Source: Streptomyces fumigatiscleroticus
Lineage (GTDB): Bacteria; Actinomycetota; Actinomycetes; Streptomycetales; Streptomycetaceae
NCBI RefSeq assembly: GCF_014647975.1
Contig: NZ_BMQF01000007.1
Span: forward strand, 124,001-188,000
Direction of reading: 5' to 3'
DNA: 64,000 bases
Shown: piece by piece, positions 23,068-31,689 of the stretch
Layout of the letters: every line of letters begins with the position of its first letter
Position numbering within the stretch: the stretch's first letter is position 1
Made by a program: the position numbers and the translations under genes
Notes under the pieces: generated by a model
What the model saw: the letters and a program-made list of their open reading frames with translations, nothing else
Database searches by the model: none
What the model was told of the DNA's origin: nothing

Positions 23068-24948
23068 TCAGCGCTTGAGGTGCCGTTCGGCGAAGTCCAG
23101 CTCCAGCTTCACCTGCTTGATCCGCTCGTCGACCACCAGGGAGCCGTGGCCCGCGTCGTAGCGGTACACCTCGTGGACGGCGCCGCGGGCCTTCAGGCGG
23201 TCGACGTAGTTCTCGATCTGGCGGATCGGGCAGCGCGGGTCGTTGACGCCGGCCGAGATGTGGACGGGGGCCTTGACCTGGTCGACGTAGGTCAGCGGGG
23301 ACGATGCCTCGAAGCGTTCCGGGACCTCCTCCGGGGTGCCGCCGAGCAGGGTGCGGTCCAGGGCCTTCAGGGCCTCCATCTCGTCGTGGTACGCCGTGAC
23401 GTAGTCGGCGACGGGGACCGCGGCGATGCCCACGGTCCACGCGTCCGGCTGGACGCCGAGGCCGAGGAGCGTGAGATAGCCGCCCCAGGAACCGCCGGTC
23501 AGGACCAGGCGGTCGGGGTCGGCGAGACCGGAGGTGATCGCCCACTCCCGCACCGCCGCGATGTCCTCCAGCTCGATCAGGCCGACCCGGTGCTTGAGCG
23601 CGTCGGTCCAGGCACGGCCGTAGCCCGTGGAGCCGCGGTAGTTGACGCGGACCACCGCGTACCCGTGGTCGACCCAGGCGGCCGGGGCCGCGGCGAAGGA
23701 GTCGCTGTCGTGCCAGGTCGGGCCGCCGTGGATGTCGAAGACGGTGGGAAGCGGGCCGGTGGCGCCCGCCGGCTTCTGGACCAGGGCGTGGATCCGGCCG
23801 CCGGGGCCCTCCACCCACACGTCCTCCACCGGCACCGAACCCGGGGACTTCATGCCGGGCGGGTCGAGGACCACCCGGCCGGTCGTCGAGCGGACGGCCG
23901 GCGGCTCGGCGGCGGAGGACCACAGGTACTCCACGCTGCCGTCGGGGCGGGCCGTCGCCCCGGAGACCGTGCCCGGCGGGGTCGGGATCTCCACCAGCGC
24001 GCGGCTCGCCAGGTCGTAGCGGAAGAGTTCGCTGCGGGCCTCGAAGCTGTGCACGATCAGCAGGCCGCTGCCGTCCGGATACCACTCGGCGCTGACGTCG
24101 CCGGGCAGTTCCAGGGCGAGGTCGGTCTCCTCGCCGGTGGCCACGTCCCACACCAGGGGCTCCCAGCGGCCGCGCCGCTGGTGGCCGACGAGCAGGCGGG
24201 TGTCGCCGTCGACGGGGGCGAAGCCCAGCACCTCCAGGCCCAGTTCCTCCTTGCCGCCCCGGGTGTCGTCCAGCTCGGCGACGGTGGTGCCGTCGGGGCG
24301 CAGGACGCGCAGTGCCGAGTGCATGGCGTCGCCGTGCTCCGTGTGCTCGACGGCGATCAGCGAGCCGTCGTGGGAGAGGTCGCCGACGCCCGCCGACTCG
24401 CGGTGGCGGTAGATCTCCACCGGGGCCTCGCCGGTGCGCGCCAGGTGGATCGTCGTGCCGTCCTCGTCCGTGGAGCGGCCCACGACCGCCGTACGCCCGT
24501 CCCGGCCGAGGGCCAGACCGGCCGGGTACGACGGGTCGAGGCCCGGCGCCGCCAGCTCGTCCTCGCCGCCCTGGAACGGCTGGCGGCGCCAGACGCCGAA
24601 CTCGTCCCCGTCCTTGTCGTCGAACCACCAGATCCACCGGCCGTCCGGCGAGAGCACGCCGTCCGTGGTGCCGTTGGGCCGGTTCGTGGCCTGGCGCTGT
24701 TCGCCCGTGGACCGGTCCCAGGCGTACAGCTCGTACGTCCCCGTCGCGTTCGACACGAACAGGGAGCGGTCCGGTGCGTCCTCCGCCCAGTCGGGCAGGG
24801 ACACCCGGGGCGCCCGGAAGCGCTTCTCCCAGTCCGGCAGCTCCTCGCCCGGACCCCCCTGACGGATCTGTTCTGCCTGATCCCCCTGATCCCCGTGTTC
24901 CTGCTGGTCCTGCTGTTCCGGCGAGACGGACCCGTTGCTCTCAGTCAT
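23068..24948 (-). CDS. S9 family prolyl oligopeptidase
   Basis: The 626-aa serine peptidase has an N-terminal beta-propeller (about residues 50-370, WD/PD40-like repeats such as LSPDGRWIWWFDD) and a C-terminal alpha/beta-hydrolase domain. The nucleophile is in GGSWGGY (S487), the Asp in GVNDPRCP, and the His in DAGHGS. It lacks a signal peptide and is probably cytoplasmic, cleaving short peptides. The ATG at 24948 is preceded by CAGTAT with a 6-nt gap, so the mRNA is probably leaderless. The Gln/Gly-rich first 45 residues are low-complexity. It is divergent from the SURF1 gene. Confidence 0.93.
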   Translation of the reverse strand: MTESNGSVSPEQQDQQEHGDQGDQAEQIRQGGPGEELPDWEKRFRAPRVSLPDWAEDAPDRSLFVSNATGTYELYAWDRSTGEQRQATNRPNGTTDGVLSPDGRWIWWFDDKDGDEFGVWRRQPFQGGEDELAAPGLDPSYPAGLALGRDGRTAVVGRSTDEDGTTIHLARTGEAPVEIYRHRESAGVGDLSHDGSLIAVEHTEHGDAMHSALRVLRPDGTTVAELDDTRGGKEELGLEVLGFAPVDGDTRLLVGHQRRGRWEPLVWDVATGEETDLALELPGDVSAEWYPDGSGLLIVHSFEARSELFRYDLASRALVEIPTPPGTVSGATARPDGSVEYLWSSAAEPPAVRSTTGRVVLDPPGMKSPGSVPVEDVWVEGPGGRIHALVQKPAGATGPLPTVFDIHGGPTWHDSDSFAAAPAAWVDHGYAVVRVNYRGSTGYGRAWTDALKHRVGLIELEDIAAVREWAITSGLADPDRLVLTGGSWGGYLTLLGLGVQPDAWTVGIAAVPVADYVTAYHDEMEALKALDRTLLGGTPEEVPERFEASSPLTYVDQVKAPVHISAGVNDPRCPIRQIENYVDRLKARGAVHEVYRYDAGHGSLVVDERIKQVKLELDFAERHLKR

Positions 24949-25059
24949 GGCCCCATACTGCCCGCCCCGGCCGACTCTTCGCTGGCCAGGTCCCCAGCCT
25001 GTGGAAAACTTCCCGCCCCGCGCGCGGGCTTCGCACGCGAGCCCCGTACCGTGGAGGGC

Positions 25060-25854
25060 GTGTACCGGTTTCTGCTGACGCCCCGCTGGTGGGGGATCAA
25101 CGTCTTCGTGCTGCTCGCCATCCCCTTCTGCATCTTCATGGGGTCCTGGCAGCTGGGTCGGTTCGAGGACCGGGTCCAGGACCACCAGAACGCGACACAG
25201 CAGGCGGCGGCGGACCGCAAGGAGGCGGCCCGCCCGCTGGCGGAGCTGCTGCCCGTGGACAAGGCGACCGTCGGCAAGCAGGTCACCGCCACCGGCCGGT
25301 ACGGCAAGCAGCTGCTGGTGCCGGACCGGGAGCTCGACGACCGCAGCGGCTACTACGTCCTGACGCTGCTGCGCACCGACTCCGGCCGGGTGCTGCCGGT
25401 CGTACGGGGCTGGCTGCCCGGCACCGCCGACCCGGCGAAGGCCCCCGCCCCGCCCACCGGCGAGGTCACGGTCACGGGCGCGCTCCAGGCCTCCGAGACC
25501 CCGGGCGACAACGGCGTCAGCGCGCGCAGCGGGCTGCCCTCCGGCCAGATCGCCGCGATCAGCGCGGCCTCCCTGGTGAACCTCGTGCCGGACGACGTCT
25601 ACGACGCCTGGGTCACCCTCAACACCGGCGACTCCGGGATGCGGGCCGTGCCCGTGGACACCTCGCAGGACTCGGGCCTGGACCTGAAGGCGTTCCAGAA
25701 CCTCGGCTACACCGCCGAGTGGTTCGCCTTCGTCGGCTTCGTGATCTTCATGTGGTTCCGGCTGCTGCGCCGGGAGGTGGAGTTCGCCCGGGACGCCGAG
25801 CTGGGCCTGGCTCCCGGGGAGGAGACGCAGCAGCCCAGCCCGTCGGGCGTCTGA
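25060..25854 (+). CDS. SURF1-family cytochrome oxidase biogenesis protein
   Basis: The 264-aa protein has the SURF1 layout: an N-terminal TM segment with LTPRWWGINVFVLL and the signature LGSWQLGR-like GSWQLGRFEDR, an extracytoplasmic domain with RGWLP, and a second TM (about 225-245, EWFAFVGFVIFMWFRLL). SURF1 helps assemble haem a3/CuB in cytochrome c oxidase. GTG at 25060 is favoured because TACCGT (25047-25052) ends 7 nt before it, predicting a leaderless start; GTG at 25051 is an in-frame alternative. Confidence 0.9.
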   Translation: MYRFLLTPRWWGINVFVLLAIPFCIFMGSWQLGRFEDRVQDHQNATQQAAADRKEAARPLAELLPVDKATVGKQVTATGRYGKQLLVPDRELDDRSGYYVLTLLRTDSGRVLPVVRGWLPGTADPAKAPAPPTGEVTVTGALQASETPGDNGVSARSGLPSGQIAAISAASLVNLVPDDVYDAWVTLNTGDSGMRAVPVDTSQDSGLDLKAFQNLGYTAEWFAFVGFVIFMWFRLLRREVEFARDAELGLAPGEETQQPSPSGV

Positions 25855-25875
25855 GAGGGGCGCGGAAGGCGCCCG

Positions 25876-27021
25876 TCAGGCCTGAGGCAGTACGCCCGTC
25901 CAGTAGACGGTGCCCGCGCAGGCGCCGGAGACCATGGCCGTGGCCGAGGCGGAACCCGTCTGAGCGGTGTACGTCACCGCCACGCTTCCGTCGGCCGTGC
26001 CGTCCGCGGTGAGGAGCTGCGTGACGGTGCCGGTGTCCCCGCCGGTGGAGGTGCCGGTCGTGGTGGTGGTCGGCTCCTCGCTGACCGACGGGGCGGGCGA
26101 GGGGTCGCCGGTGCCTCCGTCGGTGCCGCCGCCGGTGGTGGGGCAGGTCTCCGAGGGCACCCAGGCGAACTTCACCTCGTACGCCGAGCCCGGCAGCAGC
26201 ACCAGCCGGTCGCTCTCCTGGGACGGGTCGGGCAGTCCGGCCGCGGCGTCCCCGGCCACATGCCGGACGCTGGTGACCTTGGTGGCGTCGGCCGCGCCCT
26301 GCGCGAGCGCGCTCACGCTGCCGGCGCCGCCGACGGTACAGCCGGCGGTGGAGACGTTGCTGACCCGGAAGGAGCCGTAGACGACTCCGGTGGAGTCGGG
26401 GGCGCCGCTGCTCGCGCCGGCCGAGCCGAGCTGGTCGGCCGTGCACAGGGGGGTCCCGGCCGTGGCGCTGGCCGAGGGGCCGGTTCCCCCGGTCTCACCG
26501 GTGCCGGTTCCGGTGCCCCTGCCCTTGCCCTCCTCCTTGCGGCCGCCCTCGCCCTTGTCCTCGGGCCGGCCCGAGGCGCTGCCGGCGGTGCTCTCGCCGC
26601 CGTCCGGGTTCTTGCCCTGGCCGACGCCGCCCTGCGCCTGCGAGGCATGGCCGGCGACGGACGGGTTGGCCTCGGACCCGGTGGAGCGGGAGACATGCAC
26701 CAGGGCCGGGATCGCGGTGCCGATGAAGAGGGCCGCGGCCGCCATGCCGACGGCGGCCTGCCGCTTGCGGGCCCGCCGGGCGGGCACCGCCCGGCGCAGA
26801 TGGTCCAGGGTGCCGTCCCGCGGCTCCACGTCCTGGACCGCCTGGTGCAGCATCCTGCGCAGGGTCAGCTCGTCCGAGTCGAGCCCCTGGGGGCTCTGGT
26901 CGTCGGGGCCGTGATTCACAGTTCCGTTCCCAGCGTGCGATTGCTTCGGCTCTTGCCCGTCCAGCCGTGCCGGCTCCTGCCGGCCGTGCGCGTCGCGCCG
27001 CGCGTCGTCGCCGTCGCTCAT
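25876..27021 (-). CDS. Membrane-anchored protein co-expressed with sigma factor
   Basis: The 381-aa protein has a charged cytoplasmic N-terminus (residues 1-88), one TM segment (about 89-110) and a long Gly/Ser/Lys-rich linker. The external domain (about 190-381) has four cysteines and a beta-rich look (VYGSFRVSNVSTAGCTV; PGSAYEVKFAWVP) reminiscent of DUF4232-type secreted domains. Its start overlaps the sigma-factor stop (ATGA at 27018-27021), so it could be the regulator or the sensor for that sigma factor. No zinc-binding anti-sigma motif (HxxxCxxC) is present, so anti-sigma activity is only a possibility. Confidence 0.82.
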   Translation of the reverse strand: MSDGDDARRDAHGRQEPARLDGQEPKQSHAGNGTVNHGPDDQSPQGLDSDELTLRRMLHQAVQDVEPRDGTLDHLRRAVPARRARKRQAAVGMAAAALFIGTAIPALVHVSRSTGSEANPSVAGHASQAQGGVGQGKNPDGGESTAGSASGRPEDKGEGGRKEEGKGRGTGTGTGETGGTGPSASATAGTPLCTADQLGSAGASSGAPDSTGVVYGSFRVSNVSTAGCTVGGAGSVSALAQGAADATKVTSVRHVAGDAAAGLPDPSQESDRLVLLPGSAYEVKFAWVPSETCPTTGGGTDGGTGDPSPAPSVSEEPTTTTTGTSTGGDTGTVTQLLTADGTADGSVAVTYTAQTGSASATAMVSGACAGTVYWTGVLPQA

Positions 27022-27728
27022 GCGGGCGCCTCCATGGCGAGCCGGAGGGCCGCGATGCCGCGTGAGCCGTACGCCTTCACCGAGCCCAGCGATATGCCGA
27101 GCGTCTCGGCGACCTGCGCCTCGGTCATGTCCGCGAAGTACCTGAGGACCAGGACCTCGCGCTGGCGGCGCTGGAGTCCCTTCATCGCCTTGATCAGGGA
27201 GTCGCGCTCCAGCTGGTCGTAGGCGCCCTCCTCGGCGCTGGCCATGTCGGGCATGGGCTTGGACAGCAGCTTCAGCCCGAGGATGCGGCGGCGCAGCGCC
27301 GAGCGCGACAGGTTGACGACCGTCTGGCGCAGATACGCCAGCGTCTTCTCGGGGTCGCGGACGCGCTTGCGCGCCGAGTGGACGCGGATGAACGCCTCCT
27401 GGACGACGTCCTCGCAGGAGGCGGTGTCGTCGAGGAGGAGCGCGGCGAGGCCCAGCAGCGACCGGTAGTGGGCGCGGTAGGTCTCGGTGAGGTGGTCGAC
27501 GGTGGTCCCGGCCGCCACGACGTCCTCCGCGCCGTCGCGCTGGTCCGGTATGCGGGCGGGCCGCGCTGCGGGCATGGGCGCGATCACCGGCATGCCACCG
27601 GGAGCGCCGGCCGAGCGCGGTCGTACGGGCCGGCGGGGCGGACGCAGGACCGTGCCTTGCGTCGCCGTCGGGAGTCCTCCCGCGCCGGCCGGGCCGAGCA
27701 CGGGGGAGAAGTCGAGTACCTCTGCCAC
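27018..27728 (-). CDS. SigE-family (ECF-like) RNA polymerase sigma factor
   Basis: The 236-aa protein has a disordered N-terminal 70 residues, then sigma region 2 (YRSLLGLAALLLDDTASCEDVVQEAF, about 88-113) and region 4 (LQRRQREVLVLRYF...AQVAETLGISLGSVKAYGSRG, about 183-225). It matches the streptomycete SigE family of group IV sigma factors. The start is GTG at 27728 with little ribosome-binding sequence, and a later start within the Pro/Arg-rich leader is possible. It is coupled to a membrane protein. Target promoters are unknown. Confidence 0.9.
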   Translation of the reverse strand: MAEVLDFSPVLGPAGAGGLPTATQGTVLRPPRRPVRPRSAGAPGGMPVIAPMPAARPARIPDQRDGAEDVVAAGTTVDHLTETYRAHYRSLLGLAALLLDDTASCEDVVQEAFIRVHSARKRVRDPEKTLAYLRQTVVNLSRSALRRRILGLKLLSKPMPDMASAEEGAYDQLERDSLIKAMKGLQRRQREVLVLRYFADMTEAQVAETLGISLGSVKAYGSRGIAALRLAMEAPA

Positions 27729-28161
27729 GCCAGTTGGACACGTTCACCCGCTTCAGGGTTGTACGTGCCGGGCGTCACTTTCGCACCCGCCGAGGCGGCT
27801 GCCCACGTTGCCGCGTCAGGCAGCACGGCTGACGGTGCATCAACAGCCCTCATGCGTCCCGCTCTTCCCCTATGTCCCAAGAGAACCGGACGTCCCCACG
27901 GCCGGTCTCCGGCGTCCCCACGCCTGAAAAAAAAGAATGAAAGCGCCCCCAACGCGTCCCGGAAGGGCGACCGCAAAGACGCTCCCCGCCTTCCGCGCGG
28001 TTGCGAGCGGCGGGGAGGAAATCCTCTGATGACCCGAGGGTCCGTCACAAGTGGTCCGGACCATATTCCGGATCACATGTTCCCCACGGATCCTGCGTGG
28101 GGAACCGTTCATGGCCAGGAGTTTTCCGGTGCCCCAGGGACAACTCCCGGAATTCGTCGGC
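27729..28161. other. Intergenic region between sigma gene and asd
   Basis: This 433-bp region lies between two minus-strand genes. It contains the asd terminator (28079-28105), a 10-bp palindrome GGTCCGGACC (28053-28062), a second hairpin with 9-bp arms (27982-27990 and 28009-28017), and an A8 run at 27927-27934. The sigma promoter must lie near its left end but is not clear. No gene is supported. Confidence 0.6.
28079..28105 (-). terminator. Terminator of the lysC-asd operon
   Basis: A perfect 10-bp stem, GTTCCCCACG with its complement, has a 7-nt loop and starts 57 nt beyond the asd stop codon. Confidence 0.8.
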
Positions 28162-29238
28162 TCAGTTGAACTCCGCGGCCACCAGTTCGGCGATCTGCGC
28201 GGTGTTGAGCGCGGCGCCCTTGCGCAAGTTGTCGCCGCAGACGAAAAGCTCCAGGGCGGTGGGGTCGTCCAGGGCCCTGCGCACCCGCCCGACCCAGGTC
28301 GGATCGGTGCCGACCACATCGGCGGGGGTGGGGAACTCCCCGGCGGCCGGATCGTCGCAGAGCACCACCCCGGGCGCGGTCGCCAGGATCTCGCGGGCCG
28401 CCTCGACGGTGACCTCGCCCTCGAAGCGCGCGTGCACGGTCAGCGAGTGGGCGGTGATCACCGGCACGCGTACGCATGTCACCGCGACCGGCAGCCGCGG
28501 CAGTCCGAGGATCTTGCGGGACTCGTCCCGCACCTCCATCTCCTCCGAGGACCAGCCGTCCTCCCGCAGCGACCCGGCCCACGGTACGACGTTCAGCGCC
28601 ACCGGCTCCGGGAACGGCCCGGTGTCGTCCCCGACGGCCCGCCGTACGTCACCGGGACCGGTCCCCAGCTCCGTACCGGCCACCAGGGACAGCTGCCGGC
28701 GCAGCGTCTCGACGCCGGCCCGGCCCGCCCCGCTGACCGCCTGGTACGAGGAGACGACCAGCTCGCGCAGGCCGAACTCGGCGTGCAGCGCGCCCAGCGC
28801 CACGATCATGGACAGCGTCGTGCAGTTCGGGTTGGCGACGATCCCGCGCGGCCGCATCCGCACCGCGTGCGGATTGACCTCCGGCACGACCAGCGGCACC
28901 TCGGGGTCCATCCGGAAGGCGCCGGAGTTGTCGATCACCACCACGCCCTGGGCGGCGGCGACCGGCGCCCACTCGGCGGCGACCTCGCCGGGCACGTCGA
29001 ACAGGGCGACGTCGATCCCGTCGAAGGCCTCCTCGCCGAGCGCCATCACCTCGGTCTCCTCCCCGCGCACGGCCAGCTTGCGGCCGGCCGAGCGCGCGGA
29101 GGCGAGCAGGCGGATCTCGCCCCAGACGTCCGCGCGCTGGGACAGGATCTGGAGCAGGACCGTACCGACGGCCCCGGTCGCTCCGACGACCGCGAGTGCC
29201 GGCCGTGCGGAGCGCTCGGGTCGTCCGGCTCCGGCCAT
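28162..29238 (-). CDS. asd: Aspartate-semialdehyde dehydrogenase
   Basis: The 358-aa enzyme reduces aspartyl-phosphate to aspartate semialdehyde with NADPH, the second step to lysine (diaminopimelate), methionine and threonine. Seen are the Rossmann GATGAVGT at the N-terminus, the active-site Cys in NPNCTT (C139), SSYQAVSGAGR and RVPVITAHS, all family signatures. The ATG overlaps the lysC stop by one base (TGATG at 29236-29240). lysC-asd is the classical actinobacterial order, and the pair shares the lysC promoter. A hairpin terminator follows. Confidence 0.95.
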   Translation of the reverse strand: MAGAGRPERSARPALAVVGATGAVGTVLLQILSQRADVWGEIRLLASARSAGRKLAVRGEETEVMALGEEAFDGIDVALFDVPGEVAAEWAPVAAAQGVVVIDNSGAFRMDPEVPLVVPEVNPHAVRMRPRGIVANPNCTTLSMIVALGALHAEFGLRELVVSSYQAVSGAGRAGVETLRRQLSLVAGTELGTGPGDVRRAVGDDTGPFPEPVALNVVPWAGSLREDGWSSEEMEVRDESRKILGLPRLPVAVTCVRVPVITAHSLTVHARFEGEVTVEAAREILATAPGVVLCDDPAAGEFPTPADVVGTDPTWVGRVRRALDDPTALELFVCGDNLRKGAALNTAQIAELVAAEFN

Positions 29239-29759
29239 CAGCGGCCGGTGCCTCCGTAGACCACGGCCTCGTCGCTGTCGGAGTCCAGCCCGAAGGCGGT
29301 GTGCACGGCGCGTACGGCCTCCGGCACGTCGTCCTTGCGGGTGACGACCGAGATACGGATCTCGGACGTCGAGATCAGCTCGATGTTCACGCCCGCGTCG
29401 GAGAGCGCGGTGAAGAAGTCGGCGGTGACGCCCGGGTTGGTCTTCATCCCGGCGCCGACCAGCGAGATCTTGCCGATCTGGTCGTCGTAGCGGAGCGAGT
29501 CGAAGCCGATGCCGGGCTTGTTCTTCTCCAGCGCGTCGATGGCCTTGCGGCCCTCGGCCTTGGGCAGCGTGAAGGAGATGTCCGTCAGGCCCGTGGAGGC
29601 GGCGGACACGTTCTGCACCACCATGTCGATGTTGATCTCGGCATCGGCGATGGTGCGGAAGATCGAGGCGGCCTCGCCCGGCTTGTCCGGCACGCCGACG
29701 ACCGTGATCTTGGCCTCGGAGGTGTCGTGCGCGACACCGGAGATGATGGCCTGCTCCAC
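29238..29759 (-). CDS. Aspartate kinase beta subunit from internal start
   Basis: An in-frame GTG at 29759 (codon 253 of lysC) is preceded by AAGGGGA 6-7 nt upstream. It would give a 173-aa protein starting VEQAIISGVAHDTSEAK and made of the ACT domains only. The position matches the known internal start of C. glutamicum lysC (about codon 250). Expression is inferred. Confidence 0.6.
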   Translation of the reverse strand: MEQAIISGVAHDTSEAKITVVGVPDKPGEAASIFRTIADAEINIDMVVQNVSAASTGLTDISFTLPKAEGRKAIDALEKNKPGIGFDSLRYDDQIGKISLVGAGMKTNPGVTADFFTALSDAGVNIELISTSEIRISVVTRKDDVPEAVRAVHTAFGLDSDSDEAVVYGGTGR

Positions 29760-30515
29760 CTGCTTGTCCCCTTGCTCGATCGGCTCGCTGCTGACCCACG
29801 TGCCCTGAAGCCCGCTGAAGGAGGAGCGTACGTGAATCGGGATGTTGTACCGGCGCGCGTACTCCACGCAGCGGTGGAGCAGCACCTTCGACCCGGACGA
29901 GGCGAGCTCCAGCATGTCCTCGAAGGAGATCCAGTCGATCTTCCGGGCCTTCTTCACCACGCGCGGGTCGGCGGTGAACACGCCGTCGACGTCCGTGTAG
30001 ATCTCACAGACATCCGCGTCCAGCGCCGCGGCCAGGGCGACGGCGGTGGTGTCGGAGCCGCCGCGGCCCAGCGTGGTGATGTCCTTGGTGTCCTGGCTGA
30101 CGCCCTGGAAACCGGCGACGATCGCGATGTTGCCCTTGTCCACCGAGGTGCGGATGCGGCCCGGCGTGACATCGATGATCCGGGCTTTGTTGTGGACCGA
30201 GTCGGTGATGACACCTGCCTGGCTGCCGGTGAAGGACTGGGCCTCGTGACCCAGGTTTTTGATCGCCATGGCCAGCAGGGCCATGGAGATACGTTCTCCG
30301 GCGGTCAGCAGCATGTCGAGCTCGCGCCCGGCAGGGATCGGGGAAACCTGCTCGGCGAGATCGATCAGCTCGTCCGTCGTGTCGCCCATCGCGGAAACGA
30401 CGGCGACCACCTGGTTGCCGTTCTTCTTCGCTTCCACGATCCGCTTGGCGACGCGCTTGATGCCCTCGGCATCGGCTACGGAGGAGCCTCCGTACTTCTG
30501 CACGACAAGGCCCAC
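29238..30515 (-). CDS. lysC: Aspartate kinase (alpha subunit; also encodes beta)
   Basis: The 425-aa enzyme phosphorylates aspartate, the first step of the aspartate family. The N-terminal catalytic domain begins VVQKYGGSSV, the kinase signature. Two ACT domains at the C-terminus (from about residue 265) give feedback control by lysine and threonine. The start is GTG at 30515, with GAGGAG about 8 nt upstream. As in Corynebacterium, an in-frame internal start near residue 253 probably yields a separate regulatory beta subunit. It is transcribed with asd. Confidence 0.95.
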   Translation of the reverse strand: MGLVVQKYGGSSVADAEGIKRVAKRIVEAKKNGNQVVAVVSAMGDTTDELIDLAEQVSPIPAGRELDMLLTAGERISMALLAMAIKNLGHEAQSFTGSQAGVITDSVHNKARIIDVTPGRIRTSVDKGNIAIVAGFQGVSQDTKDITTLGRGGSDTTAVALAAALDADVCEIYTDVDGVFTADPRVVKKARKIDWISFEDMLELASSGSKVLLHRCVEYARRYNIPIHVRSSFSGLQGTWVSSEPIEQGDKQVEQAIISGVAHDTSEAKITVVGVPDKPGEAASIFRTIADAEINIDMVVQNVSAASTGLTDISFTLPKAEGRKAIDALEKNKPGIGFDSLRYDDQIGKISLVGAGMKTNPGVTADFFTALSDAGVNIELISTSEIRISVVTRKDDVPEAVRAVHTAFGLDSDSDEAVVYGGTGR

Positions 30516-30553
30516 GTGCGCTCCTCGCTCAATCCGTCTCTTTCCGCACGTAC

Positions 30554-30614
30554 GTACATGTACTGCGGTCGGCTCAGTCTAACGAGCGTCCGAAAATCCC
30601 TTCCGCGATATCGC
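30554..30614. promoter_or_regulatory. Two palindromes upstream of lysC
   Basis: GTACATGTAC (30554-30563) and GCGATATCGC (30605-30614) are both perfect 10-bp palindromes. TAGACT on the minus strand between them (about 30576-30581) is a plausible -10 element for lysC. Confidence 0.4.
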
Positions 30615-30742
30615 ATCGTGAGATTTCCGCGGAGCCCGTCCGGCCAGCTCATGCCCATGGGAGACGACAGACACGCGAAAAGTGCCCCGCGTCACACGGA
30701 AGGGGCGTGCATGATCGCCGGGGCTTCGAACGGAGGTTGGGG

Positions 30743-31029
30743 ATGGACGTACCGCGCTGCGTGGCGTTCGCCGGCGACCCGGCGGAGGCGACCGTCGCGG
30801 CCTTCGGCGGCTCTCCGCGCGAGCTCGGCCTGATCCCGGTGCCCGCGGACCCTGACCGTCCACCAGGGCGCCGGCACGGGCCGCCCCGGCACCATCACGG
30901 TGACCGCCCCGGGCACCGCGGCAGCGGCACCGGCGTCATGGGGACGGCGGCCCGCCTACGACCGCATCGCCGAGGTGCTGTGCGCCGCCGAGGACGGGGC
31001 CGAGGCCGGCCGACCCGGTCCGCGGCCGG
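30743..31029 (+). pseudogene. Probable frameshifted small gene
   Basis: An ATG at 30743 with an excellent ribosome-binding site (GGAGG, 6 nt spacing) opens MDVPRCVAFAGDPAEATVAA. Codons in this frame have G/C third positions up to about 30850, then lose that bias. From there the frame shifted by one base has strong G/C3 and reads TLTVHQGAGTGRPGTITV ... YDRIAEVLCAAEDGAEAG up to about 31005. This suggests one gene split by a single-base indel near 30845-30865, or a sequencing error. I do not recognise the product. Confidence 0.4.
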
Positions 31030-31689
31030 CTACTGCACCGGCCGCAGCCCCAGCGGACCCGCGATCTCCTCGACCATCACCCGGCCCGCCTCCGCCTCCA
31101 GGGCCTCGTCGCCGGGGTCCTGGTCGGTGTCGAGGCCGTCGAGTTCCTCCAGGGGCTGGTTCAGGCGGACGTGGGCCACCAGTGACTGGAGGGCGCGCAG
31201 GGTCGCCGAGGCCGTCGAGCCCCAGTTGGAGAAGTAGGAGAACTGCCACCACCACAGGGCCTCCGTGGTGCGGCCCGCGCGGTAGTGGGCCATGCCGTGG
31301 CGCAGGTCGGTGATGACGTCGGCGAGGTCGTCCGAGATACGGGCCGGGACCGGCGCCTTGCGGGGCTCGTAGGGGTCGAAGACCTCCGAGTAGACGTCGA
31401 CGGGGTCCAGCAGGCGCGCGAGGTTCTCACGCAGTTCGTCGACGTCCGGCTCCGGGCCCGGGTCGGGCTCGTAGCGCTCGTCGGGGACGATGTCCTCGTG
31501 CGCGCCGAGCCGGCCGCCGGCCAGCAGGAGCTGGGAGACCTCCAGCAGGAGGAAGGGCACCGCCGAGTCCGGCTCGTCGCCCCTGGCGACCTCCGTGACG
31601 GCGACCAGGAAGCTCTCGACCTGGTCGGCGATCTGGACGGCGAAGTCGTCGGGGTTCTGGTGGGTCGCGTGCAGCGTGGCGTCAGACAT
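31030..31689 (-). CDS. DUF5063 domain-containing protein
   Basis: The 219-aa acidic protein is conserved in actinobacteria. Recognisable blocks are DFAVQIADQVESFLVAVTEVA at the N-terminus and RISDDLADVITDLRHGMAHYRAG...WWWQFSYFSNWGSTASATLRAL in the centre. It is all-helical and has no known function. It overlaps recR by 8 nt and is the third gene of a ybaB-recR-DUF5063 set, so a link to DNA repair or nucleoid function is possible but unproven. Confidence 0.88.
   Translation of the reverse strand: MSDATLHATHQNPDDFAVQIADQVESFLVAVTEVARGDEPDSAVPFLLLEVSQLLLAGGRLGAHEDIVPDERYEPDPGPEPDVDELRENLARLLDPVDVYSEVFDPYEPRKAPVPARISDDLADVITDLRHGMAHYRAGRTTEALWWWQFSYFSNWGSTASATLRALQSLVAHVRLNQPLEELDGLDTDQDPGDEALEAEAGRVMVEEIAGPLGLRPVQ

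Noticed and set aside
30536..30706. Lysine riboswitch upstream of lysC
   Set aside because: The leader is too short and lacks the conserved riboswitch core; only simple palindromes are visible.
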